From contig NZ_JABWRD020000003.1 of NCBI RefSeq assembly GCF_014268785.2, forward strand, positions 1-64,000: a stretch of 64,000 bases of DNA. Reading direction: 5' to 3'. Shown here piece after piece: positions 1 through 8,514 of the stretch. The notes beneath the pieces are model-generated. The model was given only the letters and a program-made list of their open reading frames with translations. It did not search any database and was not told where the DNA came from. Position 1 is the stretch's first letter, and each line of letters begins with the position of its first letter. The translations under genes and the position numbers were made by a program. The stretch is from Pseudomonas shirazensis (GTDB lineage Bacteria > Pseudomonadota > Gammaproteobacteria > Pseudomonadales > Pseudomonadaceae).

Positions 1-89
1 ATCTGCGCGAGCAGGTAGGGGTTTTGTCTTTAAGTAGAGAGACTCAAGTTTCGCTGACACGTCTACCGACGGTTCGGCACACAGAATTT
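1..89 (+). other. 23S-5S rRNA internal spacer (end of an rRNA operon)
   Basis: This stretch lies directly upstream of the 5S gene and has no convincing reading frame of its own. It is taken as the spacer between 23S and 5S rRNA of an operon that enters the window from the left. I cannot place the exact 23S 3' end, which may lie just outside the window. Confidence 0.5.
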
Positions 90-205
90 CTTGACGACAA
101 TAGAGCATTGGAACCACCTGATCCCATCCCGAACTCAGCAGTGAAACGATGCATCGCCGATGGTAGTGTGGGGTCTCCCCATGTGAGAGTAGGTCATCGT
201 CAAGA
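90..205 (+). rRNA. rrf: 5S ribosomal RNA
   Basis: The sequence carries the conserved 5S core of Pseudomonas: the CCTGATCCCATCCCGAACTC block, then GTGAAACGATGCATCGCCGATGG split over the following bases, then GGGGTCTCCCCATGTGAGAG. The terminal stem is visible: TTGACGA near 91 pairs with TCGTCAA near 197-203. The length of about 116 nt is normal. Ends are set from the terminal stem and may be off by one or two bases. Confidence 0.95.
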
Positions 206-213
206 TTCAAATT

Positions 214-253
214 CAAAGCCCCTGTCAGCGTTGCTGACAGGGGCTTTGTCTTT
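214..253 (+). terminator. Rho-independent terminator of the rRNA operon
   Basis: A perfect 16-bp stem (CAAAGCCCCTGTCAGC at 214-229, complement at 233-248) with a 3-nt loop is followed by a T-rich tail. It sits 9 bases after the 5S gene, as expected for the end of an rRNA operon. Confidence 0.9.
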
Positions 254-302
254 CTCGGCGGACTGCTTTGCTGTCAGACCCGATCAAGACAACAGCCCAA
301 TA

Positions 303-338
303 AAAAGGCCCGCTCCTGAATCCAGGAGCGGGCCTTTT
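303..338. terminator. Terminator downstream of the TonB-dependent receptor (possibly bidirectional)
   Basis: A perfect 16-bp stem (303-318 with 323-338) with a 4-nt loop is flanked by A and T runs on both sides. It ends the minus-strand receptor gene, whose stop codon is at 357, and could also act as a second plus-strand terminator after the rRNA operon. Confidence 0.85.
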
Positions 339-356
339 GGCTTTCAGCCAGTGCGG

Positions 357-2840
357 TCAGAACTGATAGCTGACGGTAGCGCTGACATTGCGTTCCTCAC
401 CCATGTAGCAGTAGCTCAGGCTCGCACACGAAGCGATGTAGCTCTCATTGGTCAGGTTGTTGGCGTTAAGGCGCAGATCCACGCCCTTGAGGCCGACCTT
501 ACCCAGGTCGTAACCGATAGAAGCGTCGAACAAGGTGTAGGAGGGCACCTTCATGCTGTTTTCAGCATCTACCCAGCTGTACCCCACATAGCGCATGCCG
601 CCGCCCAGTCTAAGCCCATCCAGAGCGCCCTGGCGGAAGTCATAGTCGGCCCACAGCGAGAACATCTGCTTGGGCGCCTGCGTCGGCGAGTTGCCCTTGT
701 TGTCTACAGTTGCCGCAGCCAGGCTAGGCATCGACTTGGCGTACTCTATGTCGGTGAAGGTGTAGCCACCCAGCAGCTTCAGGTTATCGGTCACCTGCAC
801 ATGCGCTTCCAGTTCCAGGCCTTGTGAGCGCACCTGGCCAACTGCCCGGTAGAACTCCTCGTTGGGCTGCTTGGACGCGAGGTTTTCCTGTTCGATACGG
901 AACACCGAGGCCGTGAACAGGTTGTCGCTACCCGGCGGCTGATACTTGACCCCGGCTTCCCACTGGGTGCCCTCGGTCGGAGCCAGAGGCCGGCCGTTCT
1001 GATCAGAAACGGTATTGGGGTTGAACGACTCGGAATAGCTCACATACGGAGCGATACCGTTTTCAAACAGGTAGAGCACACCTGCGCGCGTAGTGAAGCT
1101 TGAACGGTCGTCACTGACCCGGGTGTCGCTGTCACGGTTTTCTTCGGAGACCTTGACCCAGTCCTGGCGCAGCCCCAGTGAGAAGCGCCACTGGTCGAGC
1201 TCGACCAGGTCCTGCAAGTACACACCGGTCTGCTGCAGGCGCCGCGTGTAGTTGTTTTCACCCAGTACCTGCAAGTTGCCGCTGCCGTACTGCGGATTGG
1301 CCGCATTCAGGCTGTCGACGCTGCCATAGCGCCAGGCTACGTCGGCTTTACGCCGCTGATAGTCGGTACCCAGCAGCACGGTGTGCTTGGCCGCCCCGGT
1401 GAAGAATTCTGCCTGCAGCATGTTGTCGATGATGAACGAATGCAGGCGCTCGTCGCCGCCGGTGTAGGCCCGGTTCATGATGTTGCTTTCGGTCGCGCCC
1501 CAGCCGGCGAAGTAGACTTGATCCATCGAAACGTCGGAATCCTGGTAGCGGAAGTTCTGCCGAGCGGTGAACACATCGTTGAAGCGGTGCTCCAGCTGAT
1601 AACTGAACGACTGCTGGGTGCGTTCATAGTTGTCGATGCCCGGCTCACCCTCGAAGAAGTGATCTGACAGCCGCTGACCATTGCGCTTGTGCAGCACGCC
1701 AGAAGCAGGCAGGCCGCCGTGGTAGCCGCCGTTGGGATCTTTCTGCAGGTAGGCCTGCAAGGTCAGCGAAGTATCCTCGCTGAAGTCGATGCTGATCGCT
1801 GGGGCGATGGCGTAGCGTTCTTCCTTGTTGTGGTCGAACTGGGTGTCAGCCGAATCTGCAAGGCCGGTCAGGCGGTAGGCAATGCGCTTGTCGTCATCCA
1901 GCGGCCCGCTCAAGTCAAAGCCCATGCCGCGCTGGCCTTGGGTGCCGACGGTTGCCTGAACCTGATGGAAGGCCTCGAAGGTCGGTTTCTTGGTGGTCAG
2001 CGCAACCAGCCCGCCTGGCGAGCTGCGGCCGTAGAGGACCGAGGAGGGCCCTTTGAGAATATCGATACGCTCGAGGAAATACGGATCGACCTGCATGGTG
2101 CTGTAGGTGCCGTTATCACCCATCGACTTCAAGCCGTCGACATAGATGTTATCCACCGAGCCATCGTTGAAGCCGCGCATGGCCACATAGTCATAGCGGT
2201 GGGTGGCGCCATAGGGGTTGGTCAGCACCCCGGGCGTGTAGCGCATGGCCTGGGCAACCGTCTGCGAGCCCTGGTCGTCCATTTGCTGGCGGGTAACCAC
2301 TGACACCGACTGGGTGGTCTCCAGAATAGGCGTACTGGTCTTGGTGGCGATCTGGCTGTGGGTGGCGTTGTAGCCTTCCATGCTGCCTAGCGCGTTGCCG
2401 AGGGCGAAACCGCGCACATCGGTGTCAGGCAAGGCCAGCGCAGCGTCTGCGGCTTGCTCGCGCAGTACATAGCGGCTGCCATCGCTGCTGTCAGCTTGCA
2501 GGCCCGTGCCGTTGAGCAACTGGCGCAGTGCCTGGTTGGTCGAGTACGCGCCTTGCAGGCCAGGTGACTGCAGCTCGGCAGTCAATTGCGGGGTGCTCGA
2601 CAGTGTTATACCAGCCTGGCGAGCGAACTGATTGAGCACATCATCGAGGTTGCCCGCGGCGATGCTGTACTGCTGGGAGGCACTGGCGGTTTCTGCTGCC
2701 TGGCTCAGGGGCGCGACAGCGGCCAGGCCCAATGCAGTGCCGAACAAGGCGGCGCGTATGGCTCTGCCGAGATGGGCTGAATTCAAGACAGGTCGAAAAT
2801 CATTCTCGTTGATGCGGTGTGGTGAACGCTGGCCGGGCAT
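357..2840 (-). CDS. foxA: TonB-dependent siderophore receptor with N-terminal signalling domain (ferrioxamine-type)
   Basis: Outer-membrane transporter that takes up a ferric siderophore using TonB energy and also signals to its FecR partner. The 827-residue protein has a signal peptide (about 1-48, hydrophobic run then SQA), an STN signalling domain (about 58-130), a plug domain (about 165-290, with VYGRSSPGG) and a 22-strand-type beta barrel ending in an aromatic residue (SYQF). The C-terminal Cys pair in SCASLSYCYMGEE is typical of the FhuA/FoxA family. It is the last gene of the sigma / FecR / receptor set on the minus strand. The symbol foxA rests on remembered gene order next to lapG in P. 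putida; the actual ligand cannot be read from the sequence. Confidence 0.85.
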   Translation of the reverse strand: MPGQRSPHRINENDFRPVLNSAHLGRAIRAALFGTALGLAAVAPLSQAAETASASQQYSIAAGNLDDVLNQFARQAGITLSSTPQLTAELQSPGLQGAYSTNQALRQLLNGTGLQADSSDGSRYVLREQAADAALALPDTDVRGFALGNALGSMEGYNATHSQIATKTSTPILETTQSVSVVTRQQMDDQGSQTVAQAMRYTPGVLTNPYGATHRYDYVAMRGFNDGSVDNIYVDGLKSMGDNGTYSTMQVDPYFLERIDILKGPSSVLYGRSSPGGLVALTTKKPTFEAFHQVQATVGTQGQRGMGFDLSGPLDDDKRIAYRLTGLADSADTQFDHNKEERYAIAPAISIDFSEDTSLTLQAYLQKDPNGGYHGGLPASGVLHKRNGQRLSDHFFEGEPGIDNYERTQQSFSYQLEHRFNDVFTARQNFRYQDSDVSMDQVYFAGWGATESNIMNRAYTGGDERLHSFIIDNMLQAEFFTGAAKHTVLLGTDYQRRKADVAWRYGSVDSLNAANPQYGSGNLQVLGENNYTRRLQQTGVYLQDLVELDQWRFSLGLRQDWVKVSEENRDSDTRVSDDRSSFTTRAGVLYLFENGIAPYVSYSESFNPNTVSDQNGRPLAPTEGTQWEAGVKYQPPGSDNLFTASVFRIEQENLASKQPNEEFYRAVGQVRSQGLELEAHVQVTDNLKLLGGYTFTDIEYAKSMPSLAAATVDNKGNSPTQAPKQMFSLWADYDFRQGALDGLRLGGGMRYVGYSWVDAENSMKVPSYTLFDASIGYDLGKVGLKGVDLRLNANNLTNESYIASCASLSYCYMGEERNVSATVSYQF

Positions 2841-2928
2841 GAGGGATCCGTAGGCTGATTAAGGGCAGGTGAAGGTGCTTACTGTCCAAGCCGGACGTGT
2901 CAGCGCTTCCCGCCAAAAAAAACTGGCG

Positions 2929-3897
2929 TCAGGCTGCCCGCTCCAGCCGCACCCACCAGCGTGTGCGTTGATGCAGGCGCACCGGCAGCGTCTGCGGCAG
3001 TAGCTCAAGCAACGCATCGGTGTCTGCCAGGCGGTACACGCCGGACAAGCGCAGATCGGCCACGTCGTCGCTACAACTGAGAAACCCGGGTCGATAGCGG
3101 GCCACCTCGGCGACGAAGTCCGCCAGGCGCATGTTGCCAGTCACGATGAGGCCGTCAGCCCAGGCGGCCGCGTCCATGTCTGGCTGCTCGACCACGCGGG
3201 GCCCATGCGCGTCTATCGACCAGTGCTGGCCGCTGTCCAGCCAGTGCAGAGCAGATGAGCCAGCGCCATGCAGCGCTACCTGGCCGGCGCTGACACTCAC
3301 CTGTGTACAGTCGTCACGCTGACGCACCGTAAAACGACCATTCACGCCTTCAAGCAAAGCGTCGCGCGTTTGCACCAGCAGCGGTCTTCCGTTGGCTTGA
3401 GCGTCACTGCAGGTCAGCATCAGTTCGCCGTGGTTGAGGCGAATCAAGCGCTGGCGGGCATCAAAGGCAAGGTCGGCAGCGCTGCGTGTGTTGAGTTGCA
3501 GCAGCGAGCCGTCCGGTAGGGTGACGCTGCGCCGCTCGCCAGTGCCAGTGCTGTAGTCGGAACGCCAGTCAGTCAGCAACTGCAGGTCCTTGCTCAGCCA
3601 GCTCGCGGAGCCAATCAGCGCAGCTCCCCCCAGTAGCTTCAACGCTTGGCGGCGATGCAGGCGGCGCTCGCTGGTTTCCAGTGTATGCAGCGCCAGGCCT
3701 GCGCCGGGGATGGCGCGCAGGTCGAGATCCTGGTGCAGACTGAGCACTCGCTGCCAGGCGCGTTCATGTTCCGGGTGGGCCTCGCGCCATTGTTCACACT
3801 TGCGCTGCAAACGCTGATCTGGCCCGCTTTCGCGCAGCCGCAGCATCCACTGGATCGCTTGTTTGACGACGGTTGCCGAAGGCTGCGCAGCGCTCAT
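2929..3897 (-). CDS. FecR-family anti-sigma / sigma regulator, lacking the usual Gly-Thr self-cleavage pair
   Basis: Inner-membrane regulator that passes the signal from the receptor's STN domain to the ECF sigma factor. At 322 residues it has the cytoplasmic FecR N-terminal domain (about 8-55), one membrane segment (about 85-102, ALKLLGGAALIGSASWLS) and the periplasmic FecR domain (SVTLPDGSLLQLNT near 124-137). The start ATG at 3897 leaves a 4-nt gap after the sigma gene stop; a longer reading frame upstream overlaps the sigma gene and is not used. Odd point: where characterised FecR proteins have GTRF, the site of N-O acyl self-cleavage, this one reads NGRFTV (residues 186-191). How its proteolytic activation works is therefore open. 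Confidence 0.88.
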   Translation of the reverse strand: MSAAQPSATVVKQAIQWMLRLRESGPDQRLQRKCEQWREAHPEHERAWQRVLSLHQDLDLRAIPGAGLALHTLETSERRLHRRQALKLLGGAALIGSASWLSKDLQLLTDWRSDYSTGTGERRSVTLPDGSLLQLNTRSAADLAFDARQRLIRLNHGELMLTCSDAQANGRPLLVQTRDALLEGVNGRFTVRQRDDCTQVSVSAGQVALHGAGSSALHWLDSGQHWSIDAHGPRVVEQPDMDAAAWADGLIVTGNMRLADFVAEVARYRPGFLSCSDDVADLRLSGVYRLADTDALLELLPQTLPVRLHQRTRWWVRLERAA

Positions 3898-3901
3898 CGA
3901 T

Positions 3902-4405
3902 CTACAGCTCGTCTTCGTAGCGCAGTTGATAGCAGTGGTAGAGCGCATCGGCGATGTAACGCTCGACCGAGCGCAGCGAGATGCCCATCTGCTCGGCAAT
4001 CGCCTTGTGGCTCAGGCCTTCGCACTGGGCCAGCAGAAACGCGCGGCGAACCTTTGGTTTCAAACCATCGAGCATGCGCGCAATGCGCTCGAGCAATTCC
4101 AGAAGCAGCTCGCGAGTTTCTGCCGAAGGTGCCTGCGCTTCCGGCAAATGCGACAGCGCCTCGCAGTAGGCGCGGGCCAGTTCTTCGCGGCGCCAGTGGT
4201 CGATGACCAGGCCGCGGGCGACCGTGCGCAGAAAGGCTCGTGGGGTATTCAGCTGCAACTGGTCGCGGCGCTGGAGCAGGCGCACGAAGGTGTCTTGCGC
4301 CAGGTCAGCGGCATCGGCAGCGTTACCCAGCTTGCTCCGGAGCCAATTGTGCAACCAGCCGTGATGTTCGCTGTAGAGCGTGTGTACGGAGTCTTGAGAA
4401 GACAT
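3902..4405 (-). CDS. ECF sigma factor of the FecI type (iron uptake)
   Basis: Extracytoplasmic-function sigma factor expected to transcribe the adjacent receptor gene when the siderophore is bound. The 167-residue protein has region 2 (DAADLAQDTFVRLL, then TPRAFLRTVARGLVIDHWRR) and region 4 with its helix-turn-helix (GLSHKAIAEQMGISLRSVER). The ATG at 4405 is preferred over an in-frame ATG at 4432 because the latter would abut a strong Fur box at 4436-4450, and because family members begin close to the SVHTLYSEHHGWL segment. First gene of the minus-strand sigma / FecR / receptor unit. Confidence 0.88.
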   Translation of the reverse strand: MSSQDSVHTLYSEHHGWLHNWLRSKLGNAADAADLAQDTFVRLLQRRDQLQLNTPRAFLRTVARGLVIDHWRREELARAYCEALSHLPEAQAPSAETRELLLELLERIARMLDGLKPKVRRAFLLAQCEGLSHKAIAEQMGISLRSVERYIADALYHCYQLRYEDEL

Positions 4406-4435
4406 GAAGATACGCCGCCAGCACTGCTGCATGAA

Positions 4436-4450
4436 TGATAATTAGTCTCA
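4436..4450. promoter_or_regulatory. Fur box upstream of the ECF sigma gene
   Basis: Read on the minus strand, TGAGACTAATTATCA matches the 7-1-7 Fur inverted repeat (TGATAATNATTATCA) at 12 of 14 defined positions. It lies 31 bp upstream of the sigma gene start, where iron-loaded Fur would block transcription. This agrees with the iron-uptake role of the operon. Confidence 0.7.
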
Positions 4451-4486
4451 TTGTTTGCGGTCAGCGCTGATTTTGCAACCGCAATG

Positions 4487-5179
4487 TCAGCTGCTCTGCT
4501 GAGCATCCAAATAGCGGCGAATGGTACGGGCGCCTTTATTCAAATGCTCGGCGAGGATCTCGACCGCGTCATCCACCCGCTTGTCACTGGCCGCATCGAC
4601 CAACGCGTTGTGATCGTCCTGAGTGAGTTTGCCCAAGCCCATCGCAGACAGGTGAAAGCGCAGGAAGCGTTCTTCCTCATTGAGTTCGCCGTCGATCAAG
4701 CGCAGTAGTTTCTGATTGTGTGCCTTGCAGTACAGGCTCATGTGCAACAAACGATTGAGGCGGCCGATCTCGGCGTGCCCGGTCTGGTTTTCCAGTTGCT
4801 CGATGTAGCTGCGGGCGAGAGCGATATCGGTGGCCTCCAGCAGCGGAATCGACTGGCGCAGTGCCTCCGACTCAAGGAGTACGCGCAGGGCGTAGCTGTC
4901 GACGGCATCCTCACCGATCAGCGGAGCCACAACCGCACCCTTGTGCATGACCACTTGCAGCAAACCCTGCGCTTCGAGTTGGCGCAGCGCCTCGCGCACG
5001 GGCATCCGGCTGACGCCGAACAGGGTCGCCAGCTCTTGCTGGCGTACGGCAGTGCCAGGAGGCAGGCGTCCGTCGATGATCGCGCTACGCAAGCGTTCTT
5101 CAATGACACCGCGAGCCAGATGTGCCGGGACTTGCTCGTTGCCAAGCACGGCAGACAACAGTTTGATTTTTTCAGCCAC
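4487..5179 (-). CDS. GntR-family (FCD subfamily) transcriptional regulator
   Basis: Probable ligand-responsive DNA-binding repressor of 230 residues. The N-terminal winged helix shows the GntR signature (LPPGTAVRQQELATLFGVSR, then MPVREALRQLEAQGLL), and the C-terminal all-helical FCD domain shows spaced His residues (NRLLHMSL, DDHNALVD, AEHLNKGA) that bind metal in this family. A GTG at 5179 with GAGG upstream is chosen as start; the open frame extends further upstream without a likely start. It lies between the sigma gene and lapG, divergent from lapG. A perfect 12-bp palindrome 28 bp upstream of its start suggests autoregulation. The effector is unknown. Confidence 0.85.
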   Translation of the reverse strand: MAEKIKLLSAVLGNEQVPAHLARGVIEERLRSAIIDGRLPPGTAVRQQELATLFGVSRMPVREALRQLEAQGLLQVVMHKGAVVAPLIGEDAVDSYALRVLLESEALRQSIPLLEATDIALARSYIEQLENQTGHAEIGRLNRLLHMSLYCKAHNQKLLRLIDGELNEEERFLRFHLSAMGLGKLTQDDHNALVDAASDKRVDDAVEILAEHLNKGARTIRRYLDAQQSS

Positions 5180-5206
5180 GGGGCGTCTGCCTCTACAACT
5201 GGCGGT

Positions 5207-5218
5207 ATTGGATCCAAT
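5207..5218. promoter_or_regulatory. Candidate GntR/FCD operator, ATTGGATCCAAT
   Basis: A perfect 12-bp palindrome in the 265-bp gap between the divergent GntR gene (start 5179) and lapG (start 5445). It equals the operator I remember for the vanillate repressor VanR, which is also a GntR/FCD protein. Placement suggests autoregulation; an effect on lapG is possible but not shown. Confidence 0.55.
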
Positions 5219-5444
5219 CAAGTTAGGTGCTTGCTGGAGGGGTGTCAAACCATGGTGACAAAACAGTTTTGCCGCCCGTGTTAGCGGGAGGCGGCTATGG
5301 TGAAGGAAGTCCATGCCGAGGGGAAGCCGGTGCGACATTCGGGCTGTTATTGATCCAGCGCGCAGTGATTGCAAGGTGCCATTGTCTTTTCCCGCCACAG
5401 GCCGCACCATCGCGGCTCCCGATTGGTCTGCACAGGTCTTCGCA

Positions 5445-6137
5445 GTGGCGATACCCAGCGTGCTCAGTGTTGTCATGCGTCGGCTCGGCCTTGCTGCCTT
5501 GCTGGCATGCATGCTGCTGGGCGGCTTGCATGCGGATTGGGACTTTGCCCAGATCAGCCAGCGCGCGCAAAAGCTATATGGGGCACTAGGTGCAGGCAAG
5601 GAACGCATCGATGCCTGGCAGAACCTGCTGGCCACGCAACGGCAGGGCAGTGAGCTGGAGCGTCTGCAAGTGGTCAACCGCTTCTTCAACCAGCAGTTGC
5701 GCTACACCGAGGATATCGACCTGTGGCATGAGGTCGATTACTGGGCTACCCCGATCCAGTCTCTGCTCAAAGGCGCTGGCGATTGCGAAGACTACGCCAT
5801 CGCCAAGTACTTCAGCCTGCGGCGTATGGGCATTGCCAGTGACAAGCTGCGCATTACCTACGTCAAGGCATTACGCCAGAACCGCGCGCACATGGTCCTG
5901 ACCTACTATGCCAACCCACAGGCGCAGCCGCTGGTACTGGACAGCCTGATGGATGCGATCAAGCCGGCCAGCCAGCGTACCGACCTGTTGCCGGTGTATT
6001 CCTTCAATGGTGAAGGGCTGTGGCTGACAGGCGCGGCGGGCAACAAGAAGGTCGGTGATACCAAGCGCCTGTCGCGCTGGCAGGATTTGCTGAAAAAAAT
6101 GCAGGCCGAAGGCTTCCCGGCGGAGCCGGTCTACTGA
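5445..6137 (+). CDS. lapG: LapG, periplasmic calcium-dependent cysteine protease of the LapA adhesin
   Basis: Bacterial transglutaminase-like cysteine protease that cuts the N terminus of LapA and releases the adhesin from the surface when c-di-GMP is low. It has an N-terminal hydrophobic export segment (LGLAALLACMLLG). The catalytic triad can be read: Cys114 in GAGDCEDY, His149 in RAHMVL, Asp166 in LVLDSL, and the Asp and Glu flanking the Cys are the calcium ligands of the family. A GTG at 5445 is chosen because family members begin AIP...RRLGLA; the next choice is ATG at 5475. Stop is 10 bp before lapD, so the two form an operon. Confidence 0.95.
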   Translation: MAIPSVLSVVMRRLGLAALLACMLLGGLHADWDFAQISQRAQKLYGALGAGKERIDAWQNLLATQRQGSELERLQVVNRFFNQQLRYTEDIDLWHEVDYWATPIQSLLKGAGDCEDYAIAKYFSLRRMGIASDKLRITYVKALRQNRAHMVLTYYANPQAQPLVLDSLMDAIKPASQRTDLLPVYSFNGEGLWLTGAAGNKKVGDTKRLSRWQDLLKKMQAEGFPAEPVY

Positions 6138-6147
6138 AGGAGCACCG

Positions 6148-8094
6148 ATGTCACTGTTCAAACAATTGCTGCTAGCTATTTGCTTGTTCCTCGTCGTTGC
6201 CTTCAGTGGCAGCTTCATGGTCAGCCTGGAAAGCTCACGTAGCCAGTATGTGAACCAGCTGCGTTCCCATGCTCAGGATGCGGCGACCGCCCTGGCCTTG
6301 TCGCTGACGCCGAATATCGACGACCCGGCGATGGTCGAGCTGATGGTCAGCTCGATTTTCGACAGTGGCTATTACTCCAGCATCAAGGTGGTTGACCTGC
6401 AGTCCAATGCGGTGTTGGTCGAGCGCCACGCCGAGCCTGATCGCGGCGGTGTGCCGGCCTGGTTCATCGGCATGATTGGCCTGGAGCCTGCGGGAGGTGA
6501 CGCGATCGTCAGTCGTGGTTGGCAGCAGGCGGCGCGAGTCGAAGTGATCAGCCACCCGATGTTTGCCCTGGCCAAGCTGTGGCAGAGCGCGCTGGGCAGC
6601 CTGGGCTGGCTGTTGCTGTGTGGCGCGGTGAGTGCAGTGCTTGGCGCATTGCTGCTGCGCCGGCAGCTGCGCCCGCTGGATTACATGGTCGAGCAGTCGC
6701 ATGCGATCGCCCGGCGCGAATTCCTCAGCCTGCCCGAGCTGCCGCGCACCCCCGAGCTGCGCCGCGTGGTGCAAGCGATGAACCAGATGGTCGAGAAGCT
6801 CAAGGCGTTGTTCACCGAGCAGGCCGAGCGCAGCGACAAGCTGCGGGCCGAGTCCTATCAGGACAGCCTGACCGGGCTGGCCAACCGGCGCTACTTCGAG
6901 ATGCAACTGGCAGCCCGCGTCAGCAACATGGAAGAAGCCCGCGCCGGTTACCTGTTGTTGCTGCGGGTGATGGACCTGGCTGGCCTCAACGCGCGCATGG
7001 GCGGACAGCGCACCGACCAGTTGCTGCAGGCAGTAGGTGAGCAGCTACGCCGCACCTGTGCCAGCTTCCCGCAGACGAATGACCTGATCACCCGTAGCCG
7101 CGGCGGTGAGTTTGCAGTGCTGGCGCCGGGCATGGTCCACGAAGAAGCGATACAGCTGGCCCAGGCGCTGGAAGCTACCTTGCACAGCCTGCACGAAACC
7201 GGCGCCAGTGATGTCGACCCGGTCGCCTGCATTGGCCTGGCGCCGTACAACCCGGGTGACGCGCCACAAGCCTTGTTGAAACTGGCCGACGAAGCGTTGG
7301 CCCGTGCCGAGAGTCAGCCGGCACCCGGTTGGGTGTGTCTGGAGCAGGGCGTCGCGGCGCAGGCTGCAGACAGCCATCATGCCTGGCATGCGCGGTTGGA
7401 TCAGGCCCTGAGCAGCGGCCAGTTCGAGCTGTACTTCCAGCCCGTGGTCGCCAGCGAGGCGCCTGCACAGATCCTCCATTACAAAGTGATCTCGCGGCTG
7501 CATGACGAGCAGGGCGAGGCGCTGGCGGCGGGCCGCTTCCTGCCGTGGCTGGAGCGCTTCGGTTGGGTGCCACGGCTTGACCTGCTGGTGCTGGAGAAAG
7601 TCCTCAAGCATGTGCAAGGTCATCAGGAGTCGCTGTCGCTGAGCCTGTCGGCTGCAACCCTGGCCGACCCGCAAACGCTGCAGCGGGTGTTTGATCTGCT
7701 GGCCCAGCACCGTGCGCTGGGGCCGCGCCTGACCTTTGAGCTGGCTGAAGAGCAATTGCCCGATCAGGCCGCCCTGGAGCAGTTGACCCGCCGCCTGCAT
7801 GCGCTGGGCTTCGGCCTGGCGCTGCAACGCTTCGGTGGTCGTTTCAGCATGATCGGCAACCTTGCCCATCTGGGCCTGGCCTATCTGAAGATCGACGGCA
7901 GCTATATCCGCAGCATCGACCGCGAGCAGCACAAACGCCTGTTCATCGAGGCCATTCAGCGTGCGGCGCACAGCATCGACCTGCCGCTGATTGCCGAGCG
8001 GGTCGAGACCGAGGGTGAGTTGCAGGTACTGCGCGAGATGGGCGTGCAGGGTATTCAGGGGCAACTGGTGGGTGAACCCGCGCCCTGGCGTTGA
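6148..8094 (+). CDS. lapD: LapD, inner-membrane c-di-GMP receptor that sequesters LapG
   Basis: Inside-out signalling protein of 648 residues: a transmembrane helix (about 7-24), a periplasmic LapD/MoxY domain (to about 150), a second helix (about 152-170), HAMP, a GGDEF domain and an EAL domain. The diguanylate cyclase motif is RGGEF (318-322), and the EAL signature is replaced by Lys446-Val-Ile in a YKVISRL context, so both domains should be catalytically inactive and the EAL domain should act as a c-di-GMP sensor, as known for LapD. AGGAG precedes the ATG. When c-di-GMP is bound, the periplasmic domain holds LapG and LapA stays on the cell. Confidence 0.95.
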   Translation: MSLFKQLLLAICLFLVVAFSGSFMVSLESSRSQYVNQLRSHAQDAATALALSLTPNIDDPAMVELMVSSIFDSGYYSSIKVVDLQSNAVLVERHAEPDRGGVPAWFIGMIGLEPAGGDAIVSRGWQQAARVEVISHPMFALAKLWQSALGSLGWLLLCGAVSAVLGALLLRRQLRPLDYMVEQSHAIARREFLSLPELPRTPELRRVVQAMNQMVEKLKALFTEQAERSDKLRAESYQDSLTGLANRRYFEMQLAARVSNMEEARAGYLLLLRVMDLAGLNARMGGQRTDQLLQAVGEQLRRTCASFPQTNDLITRSRGGEFAVLAPGMVHEEAIQLAQALEATLHSLHETGASDVDPVACIGLAPYNPGDAPQALLKLADEALARAESQPAPGWVCLEQGVAAQAADSHHAWHARLDQALSSGQFELYFQPVVASEAPAQILHYKVISRLHDEQGEALAAGRFLPWLERFGWVPRLDLLVLEKVLKHVQGHQESLSLSLSAATLADPQTLQRVFDLLAQHRALGPRLTFELAEEQLPDQAALEQLTRRLHALGFGLALQRFGGRFSMIGNLAHLGLAYLKIDGSYIRSIDREQHKRLFIEAIQRAAHSIDLPLIAERVETEGELQVLREMGVQGIQGQLVGEPAPWR

Positions 8095-8118
8095 CTGCCC
8101 GGGGCCGCTGCTGGCCCC

Positions 8119-8460
8119 TCAGATCAAGCCGCTGGTGTCGTCCTCGTCGATCAGGCTGTTCAGGCTGCCCAGCGACTTGCGCGCTGTGGAGCGGTTGAGC
8201 AGCTTGGACTGCGCGCCTGCCGGCAGGTCGGTGATACTGAGCACGCCCTTGGTGGTCAGCACTTCGATCAGGTCTTCGAGCACACGGATCATGTCCAGGT
8301 CGCTCTGTTTGAGCTGCTTCAGGCTGTTTTCAACCTGATCGCCAGCAAACCACTCCTGGATTTCGGCGCTGTCGGCAGGGACCATCTCGTGGTACTGCTC
8401 GAACTCGGCGGCTTCCACCCGCAGCAACTGGCCCTTCTCGTCGCGTTGCACGTAGAACAT
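8119..8460 (-). CDS. Small conserved protein of unknown function, paralogue A, downstream of lapC
   Basis: A 113-residue soluble, acidic protein without signal peptide or membrane segment. A strong GGAGGG ribosome site precedes the ATG. The N terminus (FYVQRDEKGQLLRVEA) resembles a short beta unit, and the C-terminal half (QSDLDMIRVLEDLIEVLT, then GVLSITDLPAGAQSKLLNRS) looks helical. The C-terminal 65 residues are nearly identical to those of a second gene at 28518-28877 just after lapA. It follows lapC on the same strand, so it may be the last gene of lapB-lapC. I recall such proteins being labelled tryptophan synthase beta-like, which nothing here supports. Confidence 0.85.
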   Translation of the reverse strand: MFYVQRDEKGQLLRVEAAEFEQYHEMVPADSAEIQEWFAGDQVENSLKQLKQSDLDMIRVLEDLIEVLTTKGVLSITDLPAGAQSKLLNRSTARKSLGSLNSLIDEDDTSGLI

Positions 8461-8514
8461 GACATCCCTCCGATTTTCCTGAATCCCTGCTCTGACTAGC
8501 CAGCATAGGCAACA

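Noticed and set aside
24..827. 267-codon plus-strand open frame across 5S rRNA and the receptor 3' end
   Set aside because: It runs through the 5S gene and two terminators and is antisense to a clear receptor gene.
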